Source: Mediterraneibacter hominis (GTDB lineage: Bacteria; Bacillota; Clostridia; Lachnospirales; Lachnospiraceae). From it: a stretch of DNA of 64,000 nucleotides. Position 1 is the stretch's first letter; each line of letters opens with the position of its first letter. The position numbers and the translations under genes are program-made. Shown here in pieces: positions 1 to 8,832 of the stretch. The notes beneath the pieces were generated by a model. It saw only the letters and a list, made by a program, of their open reading frames with translations, was not told where the DNA came from and made no database searches. Where the stretch lies: contig NZ_JACOPF010000001.1 in the NCBI RefSeq assembly GCF_014287475.1, forward strand, positions 372,001-436,000. The letters are read 5' to 3'.

Positions 1-36
1 AATGAAAGGCACCTTTGTCTTTCATTTATAAAATTT

Positions 37-387
37 TTACATTGCATGGAAACCGCCTGCATAAATATCCGCCGTCCATAAATAACTAAAACTACTAAAC
101 AGAAAAATCGAGAAACTTATAGCATAAATAATAGTCTTTATTGGAGTATCACTCTTTTCTTCCTTTTTAATGTAATCTATAATAATATTCAATAAAAATA
201 TAATGCTCCATAAAAGTAATAAAAAGGGCTGTATTTTACCAACGATAGTGCACAGCAAATTTAGTGCACTAAAAATTAGTAAGCTGGCAGTCGTTAGCAT
301 GAATATAGTAAATAGTATATGCTTACATTTTTTTAAATACAATGGCAGCGTCGAGTTGGTTTTCTCGGCTTCCTCCTTTCTAAGCAA
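37..387 (-). CDS. Small hypothetical membrane protein
   Basis: The reading frame encodes about 116 residues with three hydrophobic stretches (roughly residues 24-46, 52-74 and 84-105) separated by short charged linkers, so it is probably an integral membrane protein. I do not recognise a family. It lies about 40 bases downstream of tmcAL on the same strand and could be co-transcribed. The start is uncertain: the frame opens with TTG at 387 with no clear ribosome site, and no upstream ATG is in frame. A strong AGGAGG lies within the first codons rather than before them, so the true start may be a non-ATG codon further in, or the gene may be decayed at its 5' end. Confidence 0.4.
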   Translation of the reverse strand: MLRKEEAEKTNSTLPLYLKKCKHILFTIFMLTTASLLIFSALNLLCTIVGKIQPFLLLLWSIIFLLNIIIDYIKKEEKSDTPIKTIIYAISFSIFLFSSFSYLWTADIYAGGFHAM

Positions 388-426
388 ACAAGCAAATTTA
401 TATTGTGATAATGGTTCTATTATAAT

Positions 427-1713
427 TTACACTTTTATAACAGGCTGATTGTATTCATTTGCGAAAGCTGTTTTATATTTATCTGTTATGACAGAGGTAT
501 AGAGATTGGAGGCTAATATGTCTTGTGTGAGCATTTTTTTTGCTGTTCCTGTAAGTGCCTCTATATCGGTGGAACGGACAAGAAGCGGCAGGGAGCTTTT
601 TTTGGAAATGAGAGGAAGTATTTTTTCTCTGTCTTTTCGAAATCCTAAAAGGCGGGCATAAAAATGTCCTCCTTGCTGCGTGGATGTTTCTATATTTTCT
701 TTTTTTATGCCGAGCATAATATGGAGGAGGGCGCGGTTAATTCTTGTCTGTGTGACTTCCCTGGTTTTGAGCAGTTCACAGAACTGTTTATAGTTAAAGA
801 AATCATTTAAACAAGAACAGATACGGTTGGCAAGTTCTTCTGAAACATCATTGTAGCGTATGAATTCTTTTGGTTTTTTATTCAGCAGTTTATACTTTAA
901 TATCAATGAAAAATCATTTTGATATACAGGATAAAGGACATGGTGATAATCCTTTAAAAGTTCCAGACAGCAGGAGGGAACCTGGCTTTCCAATTCACCT
1001 AATATGTTGGAAAAAGGAGTGTTTTCAAAGGTGGAACCAAAGCTGCTCGTGTGTATAGAAGAACTAGAGTAGGCAAGCAGGGAACGAATGGCGGAGGCGG
1101 AGCTGTACTGACTGCTTAATGCAGTGTCATGGTAGTGGGATTCTTTTCGTTTGATTGTATATGGACGAATAGAGCTTTTTATTTTTTTTAACGCCTTTAA
1201 ATATTCAATGCCAAGGATATTGTTGGGATCATTGAGAAGAAAGGCGCGGTCTTTTGAACCGCTGTATGCCGCAAGAGCCTCTTGTCTCGCAGCCGGGAAA
1301 GATTTGCCTTCTTTTAGTTCGGCCTGAAGGCGCTGCCTGTACTGCGGCGGTTCTTCTAAAAGAATATCTGCAATTGTGTTTAAGCCTTCTAAATCGTTAC
1401 ATTCACTGCCAAAGCAGAGTGCGTCTACAATATTCAGGCGGTCCAGAAAAGAGACGGCACCGCGGGCAAACAATTCAGCGCTTCCTGTGGCATAGCAGAC
1501 GGGAAGTTCAAAAACAGCACTCGCACCGCATTTGAGTGCCATTTCCGCCCGCAGACGTTTGGGCATAACAGCAGGGGTTCCTCGCTGCACATAATCCCCA
1601 CTCATAATGACAATGGCTGTATCGGCGCCTGTAATACGTTTCGCTTCTTCAATATGGTAACGGTGTCCGTTGTGGAAAGGATTATATTCTGTAATTAAAC
1701 CGACAATTTTCAT
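427..1713 (-). CDS. tmcAL: tRNA(Met) cytidine acetate ligase (TmcAL, YlbM-like)
   Basis: A 428-residue nucleotidyltransferase-fold protein. In Bacillus the homologue uses ATP and acetate to make N4-acetylcytidine at the wobble base of elongator tRNA(Met). The N-terminus carries the family signature GLITEYNPFHNGHRYH (HxGH-type nucleotide-binding motif) followed by GDYVQRGTPAVMPK. The frame stays open upstream, but I choose ATG at 1713 because AAGGAG lies just before it and the family begins with MKIVGLITEYNP. Length is about usual for the family. It is divergent from mgtE; a TATAAT on the minus strand at 1750-1745 could be its -10 box. Assignment is by motif and overall similarity and is secure. 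Confidence 0.93.
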   Translation of the reverse strand: MKIVGLITEYNPFHNGHRYHIEEAKRITGADTAIVIMSGDYVQRGTPAVMPKRLRAEMALKCGASAVFELPVCYATGSAELFARGAVSFLDRLNIVDALCFGSECNDLEGLNTIADILLEEPPQYRQRLQAELKEGKSFPAARQEALAAYSGSKDRAFLLNDPNNILGIEYLKALKKIKSSIRPYTIKRKESHYHDTALSSQYSSASAIRSLLAYSSSSIHTSSFGSTFENTPFSNILGELESQVPSCCLELLKDYHHVLYPVYQNDFSLILKYKLLNKKPKEFIRYNDVSEELANRICSCLNDFFNYKQFCELLKTREVTQTRINRALLHIMLGIKKENIETSTQQGGHFYARLLGFRKDREKILPLISKKSSLPLLVRSTDIEALTGTAKKMLTQDILASNLYTSVITDKYKTAFANEYNQPVIKV

Positions 1714-1723
1714 AAGAATCTCC

Positions 1724-1752
1724 TTGTATATAAATATATGAACTATTATACT
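1724..1752 (+). promoter_or_regulatory. Predicted sigma-A promoter of mgtE
   Basis: TTGTAT (1724-1729), a 17-base spacer and TATACT (1747-1752). Transcription would start near 1759, downstream of an earlier in-frame ATG at 1738; this supports ATG 1810 as the mgtE start. The opposite strand carries TATAAT at 1750-1745, which may serve tmcAL. Confidence 0.55.
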
Positions 1753-1809
1753 ATAAAAAGACAGGCTGATGGTAGAAAAATCATTGAAGAAAGAGGGTGC
1801 GGGCATAAA

Positions 1810-3144
1810 ATGGGGAAAAGTCAGATTCTGGAGATGTTAGAAGCACACAATTATAAAGAGTTAAAAGAAGTTCTGGAGAGCATGCACCCGGTTGACATCG
1901 TAGAAATTTTAGAAGAACTGGACAAAAAGCAGATGATTCTGATTTTCCGCCTTCTTGCAAAGGAAGAAGCAGCGGAAGTATTTACAGATATGAACAGTGA
2001 CAAGAGGGAGGATCTGATAAATGCACTGACAGATTCTGAGCTGGAAGAAGTCATGGAAGAAATGTATGTAGATGATACAGTGGATGTATTAGAAGAAATG
2101 CCTGCAAATGTAGTGGACAGACTTTTGCTTGCAACAGACGAGGAGACAAGGGTAAAAATCAATGCACTGCTGCAGTATCCTGAGGACAGTGCGGGCAGTA
2201 TTATGAACGTAGAATATATCAGCCTTCGAAGAGAAATGACGGTGGCGGATGCGATTTTGAAGATTCGGCAGGTCGGCATTAATAAGGAAACGATTTATAC
2301 CTGTTATGTGACGGAAAAAAGACATTTAATCGGCATGGTGGATGTAAAGGAGCTGCTTACAGCGGGAGAGTCCAGAAGGATTGAAGAGATCATGGATGAA
2401 AATGTACTCTATGCAAGAACCTTGGACGATCAGGAGGACGTGGCAAAAACGATTAAGAAATACGGACTGATTGCGATTCCGATCATAGATCATGAAAACT
2501 GCCTGGTCGGGATTGTAACAGTTGACGATGCTATGCTCGTTTTGCAGGATGAGACAACAGAGGACATCAGTATTATGGCCGGTGTCAGTCCAAATGAGGA
2601 CTCTTACTTTGGCACCTCGATCTTTAAGCATGCAGGAAACCGTACTCCCTGGCTTATGCTTCTCATGCTTTCGGCAACAGTGACAGGGGAGATTCTCGGC
2701 TATTATGAGGAAGCAATGGCAGTGATGCCGGTCTTGATCACGTTTATTCCTATGCTGATGGGAACAGGAGGAAACTGTGGTTCCCAGAGTTCTACTTTAA
2801 TTATACGCGGACTTGCGGTCGGAGAGATTCAGTTTAAAGATATTTTTCGCGTCATATTCAAAGAAATCAGGATTGCACTTGTAGTAAGTATGATGCTTGC
2901 ATTTGTGAATGGAATCCGTATTTATATCATGTATGGGCAAAATATGATGCTTTCTGTGGCGCTTGGACTTACTATGATAGCTGTGGTTGTCATGGCGAAG
3001 TGCATTGGGTGTACGCTGCCGCTTCTGGCAAAAAAATTGGGGTTAGATCCTGCAATTATGGCGGCGCCTCTGATCACAACGATACTGGATACATGCACAA
3101 TATTAGTATATTTTAATATCGTTACGACATTTTTTGGTATATAA
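1810..3144 (+). CDS. mgtE: Magnesium transporter MgtE
   Basis: A 444-residue Mg2+-selective channel of the inner membrane. Three parts are visible: an acidic helical N domain (about 1-125, rich in LEELDK, MEEMYVDD), two CBS domains (about 130-255, including VTVDDAM) that sense Mg2+ in the family, and a C-terminal membrane domain with five hydrophobic segments starting near residue 280 and carrying PMLMGTGGNCGSQSST, the conserved pore region. ATG 1810 is preferred to the upstream in-frame ATG because the predicted transcription start lies between them and family members begin near MGKSQILEML. No Mg2+ riboswitch fits in the short divergent spacer. Confidence 0.93.
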   Translation: MGKSQILEMLEAHNYKELKEVLESMHPVDIVEILEELDKKQMILIFRLLAKEEAAEVFTDMNSDKREDLINALTDSELEEVMEEMYVDDTVDVLEEMPANVVDRLLLATDEETRVKINALLQYPEDSAGSIMNVEYISLRREMTVADAILKIRQVGINKETIYTCYVTEKRHLIGMVDVKELLTAGESRRIEEIMDENVLYARTLDDQEDVAKTIKKYGLIAIPIIDHENCLVGIVTVDDAMLVLQDETTEDISIMAGVSPNEDSYFGTSIFKHAGNRTPWLMLLMLSATVTGEILGYYEEAMAVMPVLITFIPMLMGTGGNCGSQSSTLIIRGLAVGEIQFKDIFRVIFKEIRIALVVSMMLAFVNGIRIYIMYGQNMMLSVALGLTMIAVVVMAKCIGCTLPLLAKKLGLDPAIMAAPLITTILDTCTILVYFNIVTTFFGI

Positions 3145-3244
3145 AGAAGAATGTTGGAGAAAGGAATCCTCCAAAAGCGAAATATGAATTGGCAGAAATT
3201 TTTTATAATGATGATTTATTATATATGTAGGAGGAAAAAACAAA

Positions 3245-4058
3245 ATGGACGAATTATATACGATAGGAGAGGTAAGCGAGATAACAGGTCTTTCCAAAGA
3301 TACATTACGGTTTTACGATAAAATAGGACTTTTAACTCCGGGGTATATCAACCCGGATAATCACTACAGGTACTATACGTTTGAACAATTTTGGATTATT
3401 GATATTATTATTTGTTACCGTAAATTTAATATTCCATTGGACAGTATTAAGAAAATATTGCAGTCAAAGGAAAATGCTTCGGTTGTGGATGTACTAAAAG
3501 AGTATCAGAAGGTAGCACTTTCATTCAGGGATTATTTCCAAAAAGTAGTCGATGATATTTCATGGTATGAGAGACAACACCAGAAGATAAAACAGGCGGG
3601 GGGGTACGCCGGAGACTCTGACGATGAAATATTTCGGTGAAAGAAAAGTATTTTATTCTGAAAACCACAAGAACCAGAAAGCATTTCATATAGAGCTAAT
3701 GAAAAAAAATAAAGAAATACTGGGAGAAGAAGTATCCATACGGAGACATTACGGGTTTCTGATAGACAGTAAAGAAATGAAGAAAAATCATTTTGTCAAG
3801 AAAGGAGAGTATATAGAGTTCGACAAAACAGAAGTAAGTGTGCGGCAGTCAGAGGAAACAATTATATTTCCGGCAGGCAGATATTTATGCAGTATCGTGA
3901 AGGTAATTGGCGAAAAAGCGGATTTTACCATTTTAAACACGTATCTGGAGAGACATAAAATTCAAACAGAATATGTGATTGCAGATGAGATAGGATTGCA
4001 GCTATTTGATTATACGGCTCATGAATATTTTTGTGAAATAAAGATATATATGCAATAG
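3245..4058 (+). pseudogene. MerR-family regulator with GyrI-like effector domain, split by +1 frameshift in a G7 run
   Basis: The first frame (3245-3640) encodes a MerR winged-helix domain (LYTIGEVSEITGLSKDTLRF, then YYTFEQFW) and a coiled-coil dimer helix. The second frame (3624-4058) encodes the effector-binding half (MKYFGERKVFY onward, ending near IQLFDYTAHEYFCEIK-like sequence). The two overlap and are offset by one base. Removing one G from the run at 3598-3604 joins them into a single 270-residue protein, the usual length for this two-domain clostridial MerR family, with KQAG-GTPETLTMKYF at the joint. The protein sits directly upstream of a MerR-type promoter driving the opine dehydrogenase-GRE-BCCT operon, so it is very probably its regulator. 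It could be a true mutation, a slippage switch, or a sequencing error. Confidence 0.8.
3598..3604 (+). repeat. G7 homopolymer at the MerR frameshift
   Basis: Seven consecutive G inside the linker between the DNA-binding and effector-binding halves of the MerR regulator. Six G would restore one reading frame. Slippage at such a run could switch the regulator on and off, though seven is short for a phase-variable tract. Confidence 0.7.
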
Positions 4059-4135
4059 AATTGTATGCTTTTTATAAAAATACATAAAAAATTTTGTATA
4101 TTTCTTATAAATTGATAAATTAATTGAAATTTATA

Positions 4136-4166
4136 TTGACCTTGGAGTAACTCCAACCTTTATACT
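4136..4166 (+). promoter_or_regulatory. MerR-type promoter/operator of the opine dehydrogenase-GRE operon
   Basis: TTGACC (4136-4141) and TATACT (4161-4166) are separated by 19 bases, two more than optimal. The spacer holds the dyad TTGGAGTAACTCCAA (4142-4156). Over-long spacers with a central dyad are the hallmark of promoters that MerR proteins activate by DNA untwisting. The site lies 78 bases after the end of the split MerR gene and about 100 bases before the opine dehydrogenase start. Confidence 0.82.
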
Positions 4167-4167
4167 C

Positions 4168-4230
4168 AGTGTCAGAAAGAAGATAAAGGTCGGAGTTATT
4201 TTAGATCTAGTTAAATAACAGACTGACACT
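4168..4230 (+). other. Structured 5' leader of the GRE operon
   Basis: Two nested inverted repeats follow the promoter: AGTGTCAG (4168-4175) with CTGACACT (4223-4230), and GTTATTT (4195-4201) with AAATAAC (4213-4219). They would fold the first about 60 bases of the transcript into an elongated hairpin. No known riboswitch class is recognised and there is no run of T to make it a terminator. Confidence 0.45.
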
Positions 4231-4263
4231 TTACCTAAATTATAAGTCAGGAGGAATGTAAAG

Positions 4264-5352
4264 ATGAGCTTTGAAAAAAGGGTTACTATTTTGGGTGGCG
4301 GTCATGGAGCACACACAATGGCGGCAGATCTTACATTGAGAGGCTTTGAAGTGACATTGTACGAGATGCCGAGATTCAAGGCAGGAATTTCCCAGCTTTT
4401 TGAGACAAGGACGATCAAAATATCCGGTGTTGTGGAAGGGACGGCGGTGCTCCATGAAGTGACGGACGATATTGAAAAGGCTGTTTCCGGCAATAAGTAT
4501 ATTTTCCTGGTATGCCCTGCTTTTGCGCAAAACGATTATGCGCGGCTATTAAAAGGAAAACTGACGAAGGACCAGGTGCTTATATGTATTCCGGGTGCAT
4601 GGGGAAGTCTGCTTTTTAATCATGTGTTTGAAGGAGAAGAAAAACCGATCTTTGCTGAGACAGACACGCTTCCCTATGACACACGTCTGACCGGTCCGTG
4701 TACAGTCAGTTGTTTCGGACGGAACAAAGTAGGGATTGGGTTTATTCCTGCGAATAAGAGTGGAGAGGTTATGCAGGAGCTGTATGAATTCTTTCCATTT
4801 CATAAGGTTTATAAGGATGCTCTGGAGACAGGAATTGCAAATATTAATCCGGCGTTACATTCGGGACCATGTGTCATCAATCTGGGCCCCATTGAAAATC
4901 GTGCAACAGGTGATTTCTATTTATATGAGCACGGCTTTACACCTTCAGCAGCCAGGGTAAATATAGAATTGGACAATGAACGCAAAAAGATCGGTGAAGC
5001 ATTGGGCTATCATATTACCGCGCTGGAGGATTTCCTTGGAATGGAAGAAGGATATACATGGCAGGATATGTACAGATGTGTACACGGATGTATTTCTCTG
5101 ACACCGATTTGCGGTCCGAACGATATCAATAACAGATACCTGACAGAGGATGCTCCATATGGTCTTGTGCCATGGTCAAGTCTGGCAAAACTTCTCGGTG
5201 TAGATACGCCGGTGATTGATTCGGTTATTCATATTTATAACGCGGTACATACTACAGACTGGTTCGAGAGAGGACGTACAGTCGACGAGATAGGGCTTGA
5301 CGGTATGACAGCAGAAGAAATTAAGAATTATGTTGCAAGCGGAAAAAAATAA
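4264..5352 (+). CDS. NAD(P)-dependent opine dehydrogenase family protein
   Basis: A 362-residue cytoplasmic oxidoreductase. The N-terminal Rossmann domain begins with VTILGGGHGAHTMA (dinucleotide loop at residues 11-16), and the C-terminal half has the helical octopine/nopaline dehydrogenase architecture, with NINPALHSGP (around 196) carrying the conserved His region. Family members reduce the imine formed between an alpha-keto acid and an amino acid amine, or run in reverse. Strong ribosome site AGGAGG precedes ATG 4264. It is the first gene of the MerR-controlled operon with the GRE, activase and BCCT transporter, suggesting it works on the GRE substrate or product. The substrate cannot be told from sequence. 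Confidence 0.82.
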   Translation: MSFEKRVTILGGGHGAHTMAADLTLRGFEVTLYEMPRFKAGISQLFETRTIKISGVVEGTAVLHEVTDDIEKAVSGNKYIFLVCPAFAQNDYARLLKGKLTKDQVLICIPGAWGSLLFNHVFEGEEKPIFAETDTLPYDTRLTGPCTVSCFGRNKVGIGFIPANKSGEVMQELYEFFPFHKVYKDALETGIANINPALHSGPCVINLGPIENRATGDFYLYEHGFTPSAARVNIELDNERKKIGEALGYHITALEDFLGMEEGYTWQDMYRCVHGCISLTPICGPNDINNRYLTEDAPYGLVPWSSLAKLLGVDTPVIDSVIHIYNAVHTTDWFERGRTVDEIGLDGMTAEEIKNYVASGKK

Positions 5353-5358
5353 TAAATA

Positions 5359-5405
5359 GCGCAGTCCCGGAGATTCAGTCTTGTTGAGTTTCCGGGAATG
5401 TGCGC
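5359..5405 (+). other. Intercistronic hairpin before the GRE gene
   Basis: GCGCA-gt-CCCGGA (5359-5371) pairs with TCCGGG and TGCGC (5391-5405). No T run follows, so it is more likely an mRNA processing or stability element than a terminator. Confidence 0.4.
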
Positions 5406-5424
5406 GTGTGGAAGAGGTGATTAT

Positions 5425-7792
5425 ATGACTGACAGAATGGCAAAACTAAGGGAAAATCAGCGCAAGGTAAAGCCAGCAATAAGTGCAGAGCGTTTACTCC
5501 TTGCGACAGAAGCGTACAAAAAATATGCAGGCGAGCCAATTTGGCTTTTTCGGGCGCACATATTAGAGTATGTGCTGGATCACAAGAAAATCGTTATTCG
5601 TGATGGTGAACTGCTTTTGGGATCTGCGACAGAAAAAATCAGAGCGGGTCTGATTTTTCCGGAATACAGTTCTGGACTTATGTGGCTGAAGGGAGAACTG
5701 CCGGGCATGCCTACGCGCGCGACAGACGCTATGGATGTGACTGCGGAAGAACAGAAGACAATCCTGGAATGTCTGGATTACTGGGACAACAAATCTACGG
5801 AGGATATTATGAATGCTACAATGCCGCAGTGGATAAAAGATGCAGAGACGGCAGGTGCGTTTAAATCGGGTGGACGGGGATTGTCCTCCTCTGCGATCAG
5901 TATGAATTTTAAGAGGATGCTGGGGCATGGTTTCCGCTGGCACATAGAAGACTGCCAGCGCCGAATTGATGAGGCATATGAAACTCCGATGACATTGGAA
6001 AAGGAACAGAAGGTACTGTATTGGAAATCACTGATCGTTGTGATGGAGGCGACAATACGGTTTGCACACCGCAATGCAGAGGAAGCGGAGAAACTGGCAG
6101 AGGAAACGCAGGACAACGCACGCAGAGAAGAACTGCTTGAAATGGCGCGGATCTGTCGAAAGGTTCCGGAGTTTCCTCCTGAAACTTTCTGGGAGGCTAT
6201 TCAGCATGAATGGATGATGCATGTGGTTATGCACATTGAATGTAATGCACATTCAACGCAGCTCCATAGATTTGATGTATGGTTTTATCCCTACTATAAA
6301 AAGGACTTAGAAGCGGGAAAAATCGATCGTGAAAGAGGAATCGAATTAATAGAACAACTGATGTTAAAAATTGACTCATTGTTTTTTATTGCTGATAATT
6401 ATTATGCAAAAGCAAACGCCGGACTGCCAACGTGGCAGAATATGCATCTTGGCGGTTACACAGAGGACGGCGAGGATGCCTGTAATGAGCTGACAGAGAT
6501 GGCGTTGGACGCAGCCTACGAGATGCGCCTTTCCAATCCTCCGTTGATTCTGCGCTATAATAAGAAAACACCGGAACATATCGTAAATAAAGCGACAAAG
6601 ATGATACAGGAAGGATTGGCGAATCCGGCATTTTTTAGTGATGATACAGCAATTAAAATCGTGCTGAACAAAGGAGGTACATTAAAAGAAGCGCGTGACT
6701 GGTGTACAACAGGTTGTGTGGAAACAATGCCGGGATGCGGGCAGGCGGACGGAAGTCCAATCGGCGGTTATCTGAATATGCCAAAGGTACTTGAGCTTAC
6801 ACTGCACAATGGAAAGGATCCGAGAACAGGGCTGGAGGTAGGGCTGAAAACCGGTGATCCGCGGAACTTTAAGAACATTGAGGAATTCATAAAGGCATAC
6901 GAGAAGCAGTTATATTATTTTGCGGATATGCATACATATGCTGTCAATGCGACAATGTCGGTACAGGCGTATTATCTGCCCTGCGTATACCATTCTATTT
7001 TCCTGGATGGCTGTATTGAACGGGGAAAGACAATACAGGAGGGCGGAGCAAATCAGATGTTTACCAGCCTGTTTATGGCGGGACCCGCCACCGCGGCGGA
7101 CAGCATCAATGCGATCGAATTTGCGGTGTTTAAGGAAAAGAAGCTGACCATGGATGAACTGATACAGCTCTGTGATGACAACTTCGAGGGAAATGAGGCA
7201 ATGCGTCAGTATTTGATAAACAGAGCGCCAAAATATGGAAACGATATTGAAGAGTTAGATCAGAGGCTGGCAGACATTATAGAAAACCTTGCACATCACT
7301 ACCAGGCGATTCAAGACTGTCGCGGAGGAAGGTACTCTGCGGGGAACATGACGCAGACTCACAATGTACCGCTTGGAAGCTACTGCGGGGCTACGCCGGA
7401 CGGGCGTCTTGCGCATACACCGATTTCCGACAATGCTTCTCCGATGATGGGAAGAGATACGAGCGGTCCAACCGCTTCGGCCAACTCGGTAGCGAAAATG
7501 CACATTGAGCACAACCATGCGGCGCAGCTTTATAATATACGGTTCGATCCACATGGCGTTGCGGGGGAAAACGGAGCAAAAATTATAGAAGGAATTTTCC
7601 GTAATTATTGTGAAAACGGCGGATATCATATCCAGGCGAACGTAGTGGATAATGAGACGCTGCGAAAAGCGCAGAAGGATCCAGAAAACTACCGCGATAT
7701 TGTAGTACGTGTTTCAGGGTATCTTGCTTATTTTACAGAACTAGATGAATCGGTGCAGAATACGATTATAGACCGCACGATTCATTTGGCTT
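5425..7792 (+). CDS. Glycyl radical enzyme (PFL-like eliminase/lyase family), substrate unknown
   Basis: A 788-789 residue glycyl radical enzyme; the stop codon ends near 7794. The N-terminal PFL domain holds the active-site loop WCTTGCVETMPGCGQ, with thiyl Cys431 and Glu433; C-x-E is the arrangement of the diol dehydratase, choline lyase and hydroxyproline dehydratase group rather than the CC pair of pyruvate formate-lyase. The usual Pro after GCVE is Thr here. The C-terminal radical loop reads RVSGYLAYF with radical Gly765. Length and Cys/Gly spacing are close to the hydroxyproline-dehydratase branch. Start at ATG 5425 follows AGAGGTGA; an upstream GTG-opened extension lacks support. No aldehyde dehydrogenase or microcompartment genes are nearby, so the product is probably not a free aldehyde. 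Substrate unresolved. Confidence 0.92.
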
Positions 7793-7800
7793 AAATATAT

Positions 7801-7826
7801 CCCTGCATCCCAACGCAGATGCAGGG
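7801..7826 (+). other. Intercistronic hairpin between GRE and activase
   Basis: CCCTGCATC (7801-7809) pairs perfectly with GATGCAGGG (7818-7826), loop of eight. There is no T run. It may stabilise the abundant GRE mRNA or limit read-through to the activase, which is needed in smaller amounts. Confidence 0.5.
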
Positions 7827-7859
7827 AAACTACAAAGATGTAAAAGAGGTCGTATTGAT

Positions 7860-8786
7860 ATGAAATCATTGATAGGCGGAATACAGAAATTTTCTACAGG
7901 TGACGGCCCTGGAATCCGTACGACAGTTTTCTTAAAGGGATGTCCACTGAATTGCAGATGGTGCCATAATCCAGAACTTATCAGCTTTGAAAATCAACTG
8001 ATGTATACGAAGAAAAAATGCATTGTATGCGGTGCATGCGCGTCTGTATGCCCGACAGGAGCAATTGGGGTTGATAAAGAAAATAATTTTATCTATCAGA
8101 AAGAAAAGTGCCAGAAATGCTTTGCATGCACGGAGGTATGTTACACAGGCGCTCTGCGCACGACAGCAAAATATATGACAATAGAAGAGATCATGAAGCT
8201 GGTGATACAGGACAAAGGTTACTATGTGCATACAGGAGGCGGACTGACTATCAGCGGAGGAGAATGTCTTAGCAGCGGCAGATTTGCGCTAGAACTCGCC
8301 AGGAAAGCAAAGAAGCAGGGCATTGACGTGGCGATAGAAACAAGCGGAATGGGAGATTACGACACTCTTTACAAACTGGGAGAAGCAGTGGATCATATTC
8401 TTTTTGACTTAAAGGCGATAGACGATTCTGTTCATAAAAAATATGTTGGCGCTTCTAATAAAAAAATTCTTGAGAATTTGAAAAGGATTGCGGCAATCCC
8501 CTCCCTTAATGCCAAAATTCAGATACGAATGCCAATGATACATCCTGTCAACGATGGGGAGAAAATGATACAGGACAGCATCGCCTTTATGAAGGAAAAC
8601 GGATTATTTGATGCAGCGCTGCTTCCCTACCATGAAATGGGGCTTTCTAAATCGGCAGCACTGGGAATGGAGATCGTAAGATTTGAGGAACCTGCGGAAG
8701 AAAGTCTTCGAGGCATATGGAAAAAATTTATGGACGCCGGATTTCATGTGACGGTATCTGGGAAAGATTTTTTAAAAAACAAATAA
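7860..8786 (+). CDS. Glycyl radical enzyme activating enzyme (radical SAM)
   Basis: A 308-residue radical SAM activase that installs the glycyl radical on the adjacent GRE. The SAM-cluster cysteines are C28, C32 and C35 in CPLNCRWC, after the family motif STGDGPGIRTTVFLKG. A ferredoxin-like insert gives two further 4Fe-4S sites: C54/C57/C60/C64 and C84/C87/C90/C94. This two-cluster insert is typical of activases for dehydratase and decarboxylase GREs and absent from PflA. GGGLTISGGE is the SAM-binding glycine motif. It follows the GRE by 65 bases behind AAAGAGGT and is surely dedicated to it. Confidence 0.95.
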   Translation: MKSLIGGIQKFSTGDGPGIRTTVFLKGCPLNCRWCHNPELISFENQLMYTKKKCIVCGACASVCPTGAIGVDKENNFIYQKEKCQKCFACTEVCYTGALRTTAKYMTIEEIMKLVIQDKGYYVHTGGGLTISGGECLSSGRFALELARKAKKQGIDVAIETSGMGDYDTLYKLGEAVDHILFDLKAIDDSVHKKYVGASNKKILENLKRIAAIPSLNAKIQIRMPMIHPVNDGEKMIQDSIAFMKENGLFDAALLPYHEMGLSKSAALGMEIVRFEEPAEESLRGIWKKFMDAGFHVTVSGKDFLKNK

Positions 8787-8832
8787 ACAAAAAATTTAGC
8801 AAATGGCAAATAGATGAGAAAGGGGGCAGTTT

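Noticed and set aside
5425..7792. Reading the GRE as pyruvate formate-lyase or as choline trimethylamine-lyase
   Set aside because: PFL needs adjacent active-site cysteines and lacks the C-x-E arrangement seen here; choline lyase clusters carry microcompartment and aldehyde genes and GCVEP, none of which is present.
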